A DNA stretch of 64,000 bases, taken from NCBI GenBank assembly GCA_017548545.1, contig JAFYZW010000083.1:1-64000 (forward strand), read 5' to 3'. Below, piece after piece: positions 24,743 through 32,376 of the stretch (position 1 is its first letter; each line of letters starts with the position of its first letter). The notes beneath the pieces are model-generated. The model searched no databases and was not told where the DNA came from. It saw nothing but the letters and a program-made list of their open reading frames with translations. A program made the translations under genes and the position numbers. Origin of the DNA: Bacteroidales bacterium (lineage in GTDB: Bacteria; Bacteroidota; Bacteroidia; Bacteroidales; UBA3663).

Positions 24743-27031
24743 TCAGATATTGAGGAGCGAGGAGACTTCGGCGGGGTTGAGGGCCCAGTCGTAGGTGTAG
24801 GCTTCGTCGGCATCGGCGGGGGAGGAGACGAGAGAGAGGTGCTGGGCATCGGCCTTCATTTCCAACAGTTCGCCGATGGAGAGCTTGTTTTCGAGTCGGT
24901 GGAGAAGGGCTTCGATGGAGGCGCTGTCGGCATCGTGGATGACCTGGGAGGTGAATGGCATTTCGAGCCAGATGATCTCGCGCTTGACTACGTCGAGGAC
25001 GCCGAAGACGAGACCCTTGGAGAGGTTGCCTTCGCTGATGCGCACGGCATGCTGCACGCACGAGGGGTCGTAGGCCACGCCTTTCTCCTCGGATATCTTC
25101 ATCGGATAGGCGGAATTCATCCAGCCTACGACGAGGTTGGGGGAGAGGGCTCCATGGGAATAGGCGTTGCAGGTGAAGGTGACGTACCTGGCTTGGGCGG
25201 CTTCGAGTTCGGGCAGCGAGAGTTCGATGTATTCGGCTGTGCCCACCATCTCGGGGATGGAACGGATGTCGCCCGAATGCTTTGCACCCGTGCAGGTGAG
25301 GTGGCCGTAGTAACAGTGGTGGGTTATGCCGTCGGACATCGCAATGCGGCAGCTCAGGTCCATGTCGAGATGCTGTGCATGGAGCCCCTTGCCCCACTGC
25401 ATGAAGAGGCGCACGGCATCGCCCTCGACGGGGAATCGTGTTCCCATGAGGGCGCAGGAGGTGTCCTGCACGGTGGTGGAACGGTCGCCTACGCTGACGG
25501 GTATATTGTATAAGGTCGGGTCGATGTAGATGGTGGTCTTCCTTGTTTCCCCTTCAAGGGGCGGGGTGACGGCTGCTGCGAAACGACGTGTCATCGAGGA
25601 TTTGTAGATTTCCATGACATCCTTGACCATGGCCTCGCGTGCGGCCTCGTCGTAGAGGGCGAGCAGTTTGTTGGGCTGGAGCTTGTGCGTCACTCCGGTG
25701 ATGGGCCTTGCGATGCGCACCTCGTTGGTGTCGAAGTAGGTGTCGGCAGCATTGCCCAGCGAGAGCAGAAGACGTGCGGGCAGCTTGTCGGCTATCTCGT
25801 TGAAGGAGGCAAGCACCTTCGAGCTGCCGAAACGGAGCATGGAGGCGAACAGACAACGTGCGAAGAGACCGGGACGCTGCTTGAGCAATTTCAGGGTGCG
25901 GTCGGCATCGTTGGCCGAACGTGCCTTATCGACGCTGCCCTGCCAGGTGGTGTAGTCCTGCTTGTAGAAGACGTCGAGGATTTCGGCGAGATGCTCCATG
26001 CCTTTCTTGCGGGAGTATTCGCCGAGACGGAGGGCACGGATCATGCGCACCCACATGCCGCGTTTGGGGTTCATGTTCTCGGCGGCCTGTTGGGCTGACA
26101 GGGGAAGGGCGTTCAGCCACTGTGCCACACGCTGACAGGCCCTGCGGTCGTACTTCAGCATGAGTTTCTGCTTCATGCCTTTTGCGGCGTCGGCTCCTCT
26201 GTCGAGCGGCCCCCACATGTGATAGTACAGCTTTCGCGCATGGGCCACCAACGTCCTTGGCTCGATGATCTGCACGTAGCCCGTCTTTTCGTACCACAGA
26301 TAACGCAGCACGTCGGTAGGTGTCTTCAGCAACGGCGTTGCTTTGCCGGCCTGGCCTTGTTCGACCAGGAGCTTGACGACGAGCATGGCCGTCTCTTTCA
26401 TGGTGATGTTGGCATCGGCGGGCAGCAGGTATTCGCGCAGTAACTGGTCGATCGAGTCCTTCTGCGTGGCATCGAGGGGCGTGGTTGATGCGAGGAGGGA
26501 GGTGAAGACGTGACGCAGGTCGGCATCGGTGAACAGGCGCAGTTCCTTGAGCTTGCTTGCCTGTCCTTTGTACACGAAGTCGGCGGTGACGAAGGGTGTG
26601 CCGCAGAACGGACAGCCATTGTAACGCTCAAGCGGGAAGGTGCCGTCGGGGATGAAGTGCCCGCATGGCAGCGTGGTGCCTTTGAAGCCTGCCGCTTCAC
26701 CACCGAAAAGATTGGCGGACAATGTGATGAGATGGTCAATAAACGATTCGCCTGTAGGTACGTCCCATCCTTTGACGAGGGGTGCCCAGTTGAGATCGAC
26801 GCCCATCACTTCGTTGATGCACGCGGTGATGTCGGCAAGCGTGTCGGAGGATACTGCATTGAGCGCATGGAGCAGCTCTTCGCTGACGCAGAAGCCGTTC
26901 TCCTTGAGACGAGCGAGGAACGCCAGCACGGGCACTGCGGCTTCGGAGTGCATGTCGATGTCTTCGCGACGGATGTCGAGATAGACGGCACGGTAGCGCA
27001 AGGCTACCTTTACAAGAGTCTTGTTTGTCAT
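24743..27031 (-). CDS. RING-like zinc finger plus TerD-like domain protein
   Basis: 762 aa from ATG 27031 (MTNKTLVKVALRYR); the frame extends upstream through the tRNA-like element, so that part is not coding. A C-x-H...C-x-x-C cluster (C123, H125, C140, C143; LPCGHF and CPFCGTPF) is a RING or zinc-ribbon finger. The long middle is helical. From about residue 560 the pattern HLDMDLSCRIAMSD, HSGDIRS, AEYIELSL, VTFTCNAYS, VVGWMNS, and VFGVLDVVKREIIWLEMPF follows the TerD/CABP fold. This matches the MXAN_6230/SCO0854-type RING domain family as I recall it. TerD proteins belong to tellurite/phage/stress response clusters; no other ter gene is here. Role inferred as stress-related. Confidence 0.72.
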   Translation of the reverse strand: MTNKTLVKVALRYRAVYLDIRREDIDMHSEAAVPVLAFLARLKENGFCVSEELLHALNAVSSDTLADITACINEVMGVDLNWAPLVKGWDVPTGESFIDHLITLSANLFGGEAAGFKGTTLPCGHFIPDGTFPLERYNGCPFCGTPFVTADFVYKGQASKLKELRLFTDADLRHVFTSLLASTTPLDATQKDSIDQLLREYLLPADANITMKETAMLVVKLLVEQGQAGKATPLLKTPTDVLRYLWYEKTGYVQIIEPRTLVAHARKLYYHMWGPLDRGADAAKGMKQKLMLKYDRRACQRVAQWLNALPLSAQQAAENMNPKRGMWVRMIRALRLGEYSRKKGMEHLAEILDVFYKQDYTTWQGSVDKARSANDADRTLKLLKQRPGLFARCLFASMLRFGSSKVLASFNEIADKLPARLLLSLGNAADTYFDTNEVRIARPITGVTHKLQPNKLLALYDEAAREAMVKDVMEIYKSSMTRRFAAAVTPPLEGETRKTTIYIDPTLYNIPVSVGDRSTTVQDTSCALMGTRFPVEGDAVRLFMQWGKGLHAQHLDMDLSCRIAMSDGITHHCYYGHLTCTGAKHSGDIRSIPEMVGTAEYIELSLPELEAAQARYVTFTCNAYSHGALSPNLVVGWMNSAYPMKISEEKGVAYDPSCVQHAVRISEGNLSKGLVFGVLDVVKREIIWLEMPFTSQVIHDADSASIEALLHRLENKLSIGELLEMKADAQHLSLVSSPADADEAYTYDWALNPAEVSSLLNI

Positions 27032-27104
27032 AATAATATAAAGAGGTAATTGAGAGACTATACAGATAAAATCAAAAAAGGAGTAAGTCTCTCTTGGACC
27101 TCGT

Positions 27105-27194
27105 TGGTGGGGCGGGCTGGGATCGAACCAGCAGAAACCATAAGAAGTAAGCATTCGCTTAAGCCAGAAAAGGCGATTGCGAAGCTTCCGCCCC
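27105..27194 (-). other. tRNA-like element (no D arm or anticodon arm recognisable)
   Basis: On the minus strand a 7-bp acceptor GGGGCGG (27188-27194) pairs exactly with CCGCCCC (27109-27115). A perfect T arm GCTGG-TTCGATC-CCAGC precedes it and ACCA follows (27105-27108). The total of 90 nt suits a class II tRNA, but the interior lacks the D-loop GG and a 5-bp/7-nt anticodon arm. Instead GCTTCGC near the 5' side pairs with GCGAA(T)GC as one large arm. It is a degenerate tRNA, a tRNA-like RNA, or a recombination product at a tRNA site. Confidence 0.4.
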
Positions 27195-27285
27195 AAAGAC
27201 GAAGATGGAAATTGCAGTTCTGGGAATCACACCTTGCGGCGTACAGAAAAAATTGAAGTAAGAACTGCTTGGTCCATCTTCTTTT

Positions 27286-27777
27286 TTATGCCAGTTCAAT
27301 AACCTCGAGATCCTGCACCTTGCCTTCGTGGAGGGCGAAGCGCATGAGAGTGCGATGGACTTGCGGGCCGTAGGTGCCTGCAGCGCCCGGGTTGAGCATG
27401 AGGGTGGCGAGGCTGCGGTCGTACATGGCTCGGCAGATGTGGCTGTGTCCGCACACGAAGAGGGTGACGGGCTGGGCGCGCAGTTGGTCGAGGATGTTGC
27501 GTGGCCATCGTCCCGGGTAGCCACCGATGTGGGTCATCCAGACGCTGACGCCTTCGAGTGTGAAGCGCTGGTCCTTGGGATAACGCAGGCGCATGTCCTG
27601 ACCGTCGGCATTGCCCCACACGATGCGGCACGTCTTGCCGGTGGCTTCAAGGCGGTCGCAGATGCTGCTATCAACGACATCGCCAGCAAGCCATATCTCG
27701 TCGCACGCCTCGAAGTATTGCAGGTAGCGATCGTCCCATAGGGCGTGCGGATCGCTCATCAGGCCAATGTGGGTCAT
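27286..27777 (-). CDS. YfcE/MJ0936-type metallophosphoesterase
   Basis: 163 aa from ATG at 27777. The dimetal motifs are SDPHA (D9, H11; the usual form is SD-x-HG), LAGDVVD, VWGNAD, and VCGHSHICR, with LNPGAAG near the end as in YfcE-like phosphodiesterases. The likely reaction is hydrolysis of phosphodiesters or phosphomonoesters with Mn/Ni/Mg; the natural substrate is not known. Its start overlaps the stop of the upstream nuclease gene by one base (TGATG), so the two are translationally coupled. Confidence 0.9.
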   Translation of the reverse strand: MTHIGLMSDPHALWDDRYLQYFEACDEIWLAGDVVDSSICDRLEATGKTCRIVWGNADGQDMRLRYPKDQRFTLEGVSVWMTHIGGYPGRWPRNILDQLRAQPVTLFVCGHSHICRAMYDRSLATLMLNPGAAGTYGPQVHRTLMRFALHEGKVQDLEVIELA

Positions 27778-28634
27778 CAATTACGACGTTTCCAGAAGTT
27801 GAAGGAGTCGTCGGCTTCGATCTTGTCCTCGATGTCGTCGGGGAGGTTGTAGAAGAAGTCGTGGCCGGTGATTTGCTCGATCTCATCGACAGAACGGGCG
27901 TACTGCCAGATACGGCCCTTGCAGTCTTCGTTGGGGAAGATGAAGCCGACGGCGTGGTAGCGGTTGTTCTGTTCGGCGCAGATGACCTTGAAGAAGGAGG
28001 AGGGTACTGCAATCTTTTTCTTTACCATCAGATGGATGTCATCGACGATGGGACCGCAGCATATCCATACCTTGCCGTAACGGCGTGCCCAGGTGCGACT
28101 GAGGCTCTCAACCTCCTCCCACAGTCCGGCATTGAGTTCCTTGTTCTGGGGACAGATGTTCGAAGTATAGTAGCATTCGTTCATGGCGTCTTCGTCCCAC
28201 TTCATGTCGCCCGAAGGAGCCATGTGACCGCGCGTGTAACCCGAGTTGGAGTAGTCGTGGGTGGTGATCTTCTTGCCTTTCACCAGCGGGTCGGGCTCGA
28301 AGTCGCTGTTGCGTTTGCGATAGGGAGCACGAGTCTCTTCTCTGGTCAGTTCCCAGGCCACCCAGTTGGGTTCGTTCCAGACGCTGTTGTAGGAGACGAT
28401 GTGTCCGGTGTGCTCGATGATCTGCTCCTTCGCGTCGAGTCTTGTCCCAGCAAGTTCGGTGAGCGTGCCTTCGGGATAGGAGTGGGTCTGTTTGTCGGTT
28501 TGTGCGACGGACGGGAGATCGGTCTGCGCAATAGGCGGCGTGACGCTCGGCTCGGTGGGCTGTTGCATCAAGCAGGAAACAAATAACAAAGAACAATTAA
28601 CAATTATCAATTGTATAGTGGCGCTGGATTTCAT
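27777..28634 (-). CDS. Secreted DNA/RNA non-specific endonuclease (NUC1)
   Basis: 285 aa. The N-terminus is a lipoprotein signal (LLFVSC, cysteine near 20) and a Pro/Thr-rich linker follows. The beta-beta-alpha-metal core has WVAWELT, DYSNSGYTRGHMAPSGDM (usual D-R-G-H; here T-R-G-H with the catalytic His kept), and NICPQNKELNAGLWEEVE (metal-binding Asn). The later part is KVWICCGPIV, FFKVICAE and AVGFIFPNE. Members degrade extracellular DNA and RNA for nutrition. The D-to-T change before R-G-H is unusual but R-G-H and N are intact, so activity is plausible. It is coupled to the phosphoesterase downstream, consistent with nucleotide salvage. Confidence 0.93.
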   Translation of the reverse strand: MKSSATIQLIIVNCSLLFVSCLMQQPTEPSVTPPIAQTDLPSVAQTDKQTHSYPEGTLTELAGTRLDAKEQIIEHTGHIVSYNSVWNEPNWVAWELTREETRAPYRKRNSDFEPDPLVKGKKITTHDYSNSGYTRGHMAPSGDMKWDEDAMNECYYTSNICPQNKELNAGLWEEVESLSRTWARRYGKVWICCGPIVDDIHLMVKKKIAVPSSFFKVICAEQNNRYHAVGFIFPNEDCKGRIWQYARSVDEIEQITGHDFFYNLPDDIEDKIEADDSFNFWKRRN

Positions 28635-28657
28635 TGCAGTCGATGTGTTTTGATGTG

Positions 28658-28665
28658 CAAATATA
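28658..28665 (-). promoter_or_regulatory. -7 box for nuclease-phosphoesterase operon
   Basis: TATATTTG on the minus strand, 24 bases from the ATG at 28634. Confidence 0.55.
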
Positions 28666-28716
28666 CGACAAAAGTTTGGAATAAAAAATTTTTTGAAGAA
28701 AAATTAGCGCATTTGT

Positions 28717-28747
28717 TTTGCGATTTGCCCGAAAATGCCTATCTTTG
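28717..28747 (+). promoter_or_regulatory. Promoter for helicase-nuclease gene
   Basis: TTTG at 28717-28720, 19 bases, TATCTTTG at 28740-28747. It is divergent from the nuclease operon. Confidence 0.7.
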
Positions 28748-28775
28748 CGCCTAATAAACACAAAACCTCACACAG

Positions 28776-31700
28776 ATGACCTACGAAGAAAGTGCCTCCC
28801 AACTGTATCAGGATTTAGTCGAAGCGCTCGCCCAACCGAAGGTGCGCGACACGTATCGTGACTATGCCCGTGTGTTGCGTATTGCCGCTGATCAGAAGAC
28901 GGCGTTCGACGACCTGCATCTTGGCAGCCTGTTTGCCAAGATTGACTACCTGTCGAAGCAGTATCAGCTGAAGCGTCACTTGGTGAAATCAATCAATGAT
29001 ACGCGTGTGCGGTTGCGTAAGCTCATGACTTACGAAGACCATGAACTGATTGCCTGCAAGCTGTACGACCTGAAGGCAATCTGCCTCTTCATCGAGGCCA
29101 TCTATGGAGAACAGCCGCCGATGGACCTTGCCCTACTCTTCCCGAGCGATGAACGACAAGCCGAGCAAGGCAGCCTCGTGTCGGACTATTTCCGCCTTTA
29201 TGTCACGCGATGGGATGATACGTTTGTGTATGGGCATACGGAGGAGGGGGTTGAGGGGTTTGAAGGGGTTGAGAGGTTTGAGGGGTTTGAGGGGTTTGAG
29301 AGGTTTGAGGAGGTGAAGGTTTGCTATAATTATACGGGGGGATATGTGGGAGGAGATTGGAGGCATATTCGGCCCTTCCTAGCACCTGATGTGCAGCTTA
29401 ATCTGGTGCGTCCGCGTCTGCAGGATGGTGTGTATTACCCCGAGCTGATTATTCTTGAGCCCGATTACCTGGTGGATGTGACATCGATTGCCAAATGTTT
29501 TGAGGAGTATTCGCATTCCCCCTATCTACACCTGATCAACAAACTGATGCCGACGGAGGATACTGTCCACATGATGCTTGGCAACTTGGCCAGCCAGTTA
29601 CTCGACGAGGAGGTGCATCATGGCGAGAAGGAGATACCCTACGAAGAGAGCTATGCCACGTTCATGCGTGCCAATGCGTTCAAGGTCTTGACCACCGATT
29701 TGGGCAATATCGAGAAAGACGGGGAAGTGCAGCGCGACAATATTCGTCGTGCCCTGCGTGAAGGACTGCAGCAGCGCGTGGGGCGCTATCGGCGTGAGGA
29801 GGTGATGGTCGAACCATCGTTCTTCAGCGAGATGCTGGGTGTGCAGGGACGTATGGACCTGCTGCAGCTCGACTACAAGGTGCTCGTAGAACAGAAGTCG
29901 GGGAAGGGAAAGTATATGAGGGGGGCACGACCCGATGACCCGCCGCGTCAGCAGACCCAGCACCATGTGCAGCTGCTGCTTTACCTGGCCATCCTCAACT
30001 ACAACTTCAATACCCCCAACCGCGAGGTGCAGGCGATGCTGCTCTATTCGAAGTATGCCAATGGACTGATTGGCGTGACACCGGCACCCCAACTGCTCTT
30101 CGAAGCCATCAGTCTGCGCAACCAGATTGCCGGCCTTGAGGCACGCTATTGCAGGGGAGGGATGAAGATGCTCGACAAGCTGACAACCGGATATTTCCAT
30201 CAGCTGGAAATCAGTGACAATTTCTGGGACAACTATGTTGCGCCCAAGCTGGACAACATCCTCAATCCTATTCACCAGGCTACGGAAACGGAGCGTGCGT
30301 ACTTCTATCGCTTCCTGACCTTCCTGTCCCGTGAGCATATGCTTTCGAAGGTTGGCAACAAGACCAAGGAGTGCTCGGGCTTTGCAGTCAAGTGGCACGA
30401 TACGCTGGAGGAGAAGTACCAGGCAGGCAACATCTACGACCAGCTCACCCTGCTAAGCCCCGATGCGAGCCATGAGGGAAGCGTCGAGCGATTGACGTTC
30501 GGATTTGCGAAGGACAGGGCCAGCGACATGTCGAATTTCCGTGTGGGCGACATCGTCATCACCTATCCTTATCGGCATGAGGAGGAACCCGACGCACGTG
30601 GCACGATGGTCTTTCGCGCCAGCATCACCGACATTGCAGCCGAGAGCATCACCCTTGAACTGCGTGCTCCCCAGAGCGACAAACACGTCTTCGTGCGCTA
30701 TCAGGCCGACGAATACCATTGGGCCATCGAGCATGACTTCATGGAGGCTTCCTACCGTTCGCAATACAGCGGCATGCATGCCTTCCTGATGGCTCCCCAG
30801 GAGCGGCGTGACCTCCTGATGATGCAACGCGAGCCCCGTCGGGACGAGAGCCTGCGCCTGAAGGGCGATTATGGCCGATTCAACGAACTGGCGCTTCGCG
30901 TGAAGCAGGCTCGGGACTTCTTCCTCATCATCGGGCCTCCCGGCACGGGAAAGACCTCATATGGCTTGCTATACACTTTGAAGGAACAGTTGTTGGAGGA
31001 GGGGAGCGACGTGCTTATCCTGTCGTTCACCAACCGTGCCGTGGATGAGATATGCAGCAAGCTGGTGGAGGAGGGTATCGACTTCCTGCGTGTGGGCAGT
31101 CGTCATAGCTGTTCGCCGGAATATCGACCGTACCTGCTCGAAAACCGCTTGAAGGAATGCGCCGACCTTGCCAAGATGCGCGCCCTGGTGGAACGGACAA
31201 GGGTGCTGGTGGGCACTACCGCTTCGCTTTCAGGCAGCACGCAACTCTTCCGACTGAAGACGTTCGACCTGGCCATCATCGACGAGGCTTCGCAGATACT
31301 CGAGCCCCACCTCATGCCGCTGCTCGCAGCCAAGACTCCGGATGGCGCTTCAGCCATCGGAAAGTTCGTGATGATAGGCGACCACAAGCAGTTGCCTGCC
31401 GTGGTGCAGCAGCATCCCACCTTCTCGCGTGTCGATGACCCCTCGCTTCTCACCATCGGCCTGGAGGACTGCCGTCTCTCGCTCTTCGAACGCCTCCTGA
31501 AGCGCTATCGCGACGACAAGCGATTCGTCTATATGCTGACGCACCAGGGCAGGATGCATCAGGAGATTGCCGACTTCCCGAACCGCGCCTTCTATGGGGG
31601 ACGTCTTCACGTTGTGCCCTTGGAGCATCAGATCGAGGACCTGCCCAAGCACTGCAATTCGAAGCACGGCATCGACAAGCTGCTGCTGACGCGTCGCGTA

Positions 31701-32219
31701 TGCTTTGTGCCCACAGCGGCTCCTGAACCGATCATTTCGGAGAAGGTAAATCCCGTGGAGGCACGTATGCTGGCTGCCACCGTGGAACGTATCTATCTGC
31801 TTCATCGGCAAGACTTCGACACGACGCGGACCGTGGGCATCATTGTGCCTTATCGAAACCAGATTTCTGCCGTGCGCAATGCCATCGATGCCTACGGGCA
31901 TCCTGAACTTCACGACATCACCATCGACACCGTGGAACGTTTCCAGGGCAGTCAGCGCGACTATATCCTCTACGGATTCACGGTGCAGCGCACCTATCAG
32001 CTCAATTTCCTTTCGAACAACACCTTTGAGGAAGATGGCCAGCTGATAGACCGCAAGCTCAACGTAGCGATGACGCGTGCGCGGAAGCATCTGCTGCTGT
32101 TCGGCAATCCGCAGGTGATCTGCGAGGATCCCGTCTTCTGCAAACTGGTCAGCTATGCCAAAAGCCACGAATGGTGGATTGACGTGGATGAGGAGCGGTA
32201 TGTGGAAGGGGAGTTCTGA
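28776..32219 (+). CDS. Dna2-like helicase-nuclease (PD-(D/E)xK plus SF1 helicase)
   Basis: 1147 aa. Residues about 290-480 carry a RecB/Cas4-type nuclease motif: GRMDLLQLDYKVLVEQKSGKG (D, then E-x-K near 360-375), followed by a Q-x-x-Q-L-x-x-Y-like helix (HHVQLLLYLAIL). The SF1B helicase starts with Walker A GPPGTGKT near 720, then LSFTNRAVDEIC, Walker B LAIIDEASQILEP near 834, IGDHKQLPAV, VGIIVPYRNQ, DTVERFQGSQRDYILYGF and NVAMTRARKHL. The order nuclease-helicase is that of Dna2/UPF1-like enzymes, implying cleavage and unwinding of DNA flaps or ends in repair or defence. Around residues 155-180 a low-complexity run G-F-E / R-F-E / G-V-E is encoded by a minisatellite. It stands alone, divergent from the nuclease pair. 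Confidence 0.88.
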   Translation: MTYEESASQLYQDLVEALAQPKVRDTYRDYARVLRIAADQKTAFDDLHLGSLFAKIDYLSKQYQLKRHLVKSINDTRVRLRKLMTYEDHELIACKLYDLKAICLFIEAIYGEQPPMDLALLFPSDERQAEQGSLVSDYFRLYVTRWDDTFVYGHTEEGVEGFEGVERFEGFEGFERFEEVKVCYNYTGGYVGGDWRHIRPFLAPDVQLNLVRPRLQDGVYYPELIILEPDYLVDVTSIAKCFEEYSHSPYLHLINKLMPTEDTVHMMLGNLASQLLDEEVHHGEKEIPYEESYATFMRANAFKVLTTDLGNIEKDGEVQRDNIRRALREGLQQRVGRYRREEVMVEPSFFSEMLGVQGRMDLLQLDYKVLVEQKSGKGKYMRGARPDDPPRQQTQHHVQLLLYLAILNYNFNTPNREVQAMLLYSKYANGLIGVTPAPQLLFEAISLRNQIAGLEARYCRGGMKMLDKLTTGYFHQLEISDNFWDNYVAPKLDNILNPIHQATETERAYFYRFLTFLSREHMLSKVGNKTKECSGFAVKWHDTLEEKYQAGNIYDQLTLLSPDASHEGSVERLTFGFAKDRASDMSNFRVGDIVITYPYRHEEEPDARGTMVFRASITDIAAESITLELRAPQSDKHVFVRYQADEYHWAIEHDFMEASYRSQYSGMHAFLMAPQERRDLLMMQREPRRDESLRLKGDYGRFNELALRVKQARDFFLIIGPPGTGKTSYGLLYTLKEQLLEEGSDVLILSFTNRAVDEICSKLVEEGIDFLRVGSRHSCSPEYRPYLLENRLKECADLAKMRALVERTRVLVGTTASLSGSTQLFRLKTFDLAIIDEASQILEPHLMPLLAAKTPDGASAIGKFVMIGDHKQLPAVVQQHPTFSRVDDPSLLTIGLEDCRLSLFERLLKRYRDDKRFVYMLTHQGRMHQEIADFPNRAFYGGRLHVVPLEHQIEDLPKHCNSKHGIDKLLLTRRVCFVPTAAPEPIISEKVNPVEARMLAATVERIYLLHRQDFDTTRTVGIIVPYRNQISAVRNAIDAYGHPELHDITIDTVERFQGSQRDYILYGFTVQRTYQLNFLSNNTFEEDGQLIDRKLNVAMTRARKHLLLFGNPQVICEDPVFCKLVSYAKSHEWWIDVDEERYVEGEF
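29246..29313. repeat. 9-bp minisatellite inside the helicase-nuclease gene
   Basis: About seven units of GGGTTTGAG or GGGGTTGAG, in frame, encoding G-F-E, G-V-E and R-F-E. The same units, inverted, lie between genes at 39596-39637 and 8941-8967. Unit number changes would keep the frame. Confidence 0.85.
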
Positions 32220-32291
32220 GGCGTTTTTTGCGTTGAAATAACTGTGAATTTGGGAAACATGGTGCCAAAATGGGAGATTTAACGCAAAACA

Positions 32292-32323
32292 TTTGGTAGA
32301 GAAGGAAAAATCGATTATCTTTG
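32292..32323 (+). promoter_or_regulatory. Promoter for tamB-tamL operon
   Basis: TTTG at 32292-32295, 20 bases, TATCTTTG at 32316-32323. Confidence 0.75.
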
Positions 32324-32339
32324 CCCCGATAATCAAACA

Positions 32340-32367
32340 CTCCGCAGACGGTAGGAAGCCTGCGGAG
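32340..32367 (+). promoter_or_regulatory. Leader hairpin before tamB
   Basis: CTCCGCAG (32340-32347) pairs perfectly with CTGCGGAG (32360-32367), ending nine bases before the ATG. It may limit ribosome access; no T-run follows. Confidence 0.4.
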
Positions 32368-32376
32368 CCATGAAAA

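Noticed and set aside
27050-27256. 68-aa plus-strand frame with GRAGIEP
   Set aside because: The typical false protein over a tRNA 3' end; the tRNA-like element explains the conserved bases.
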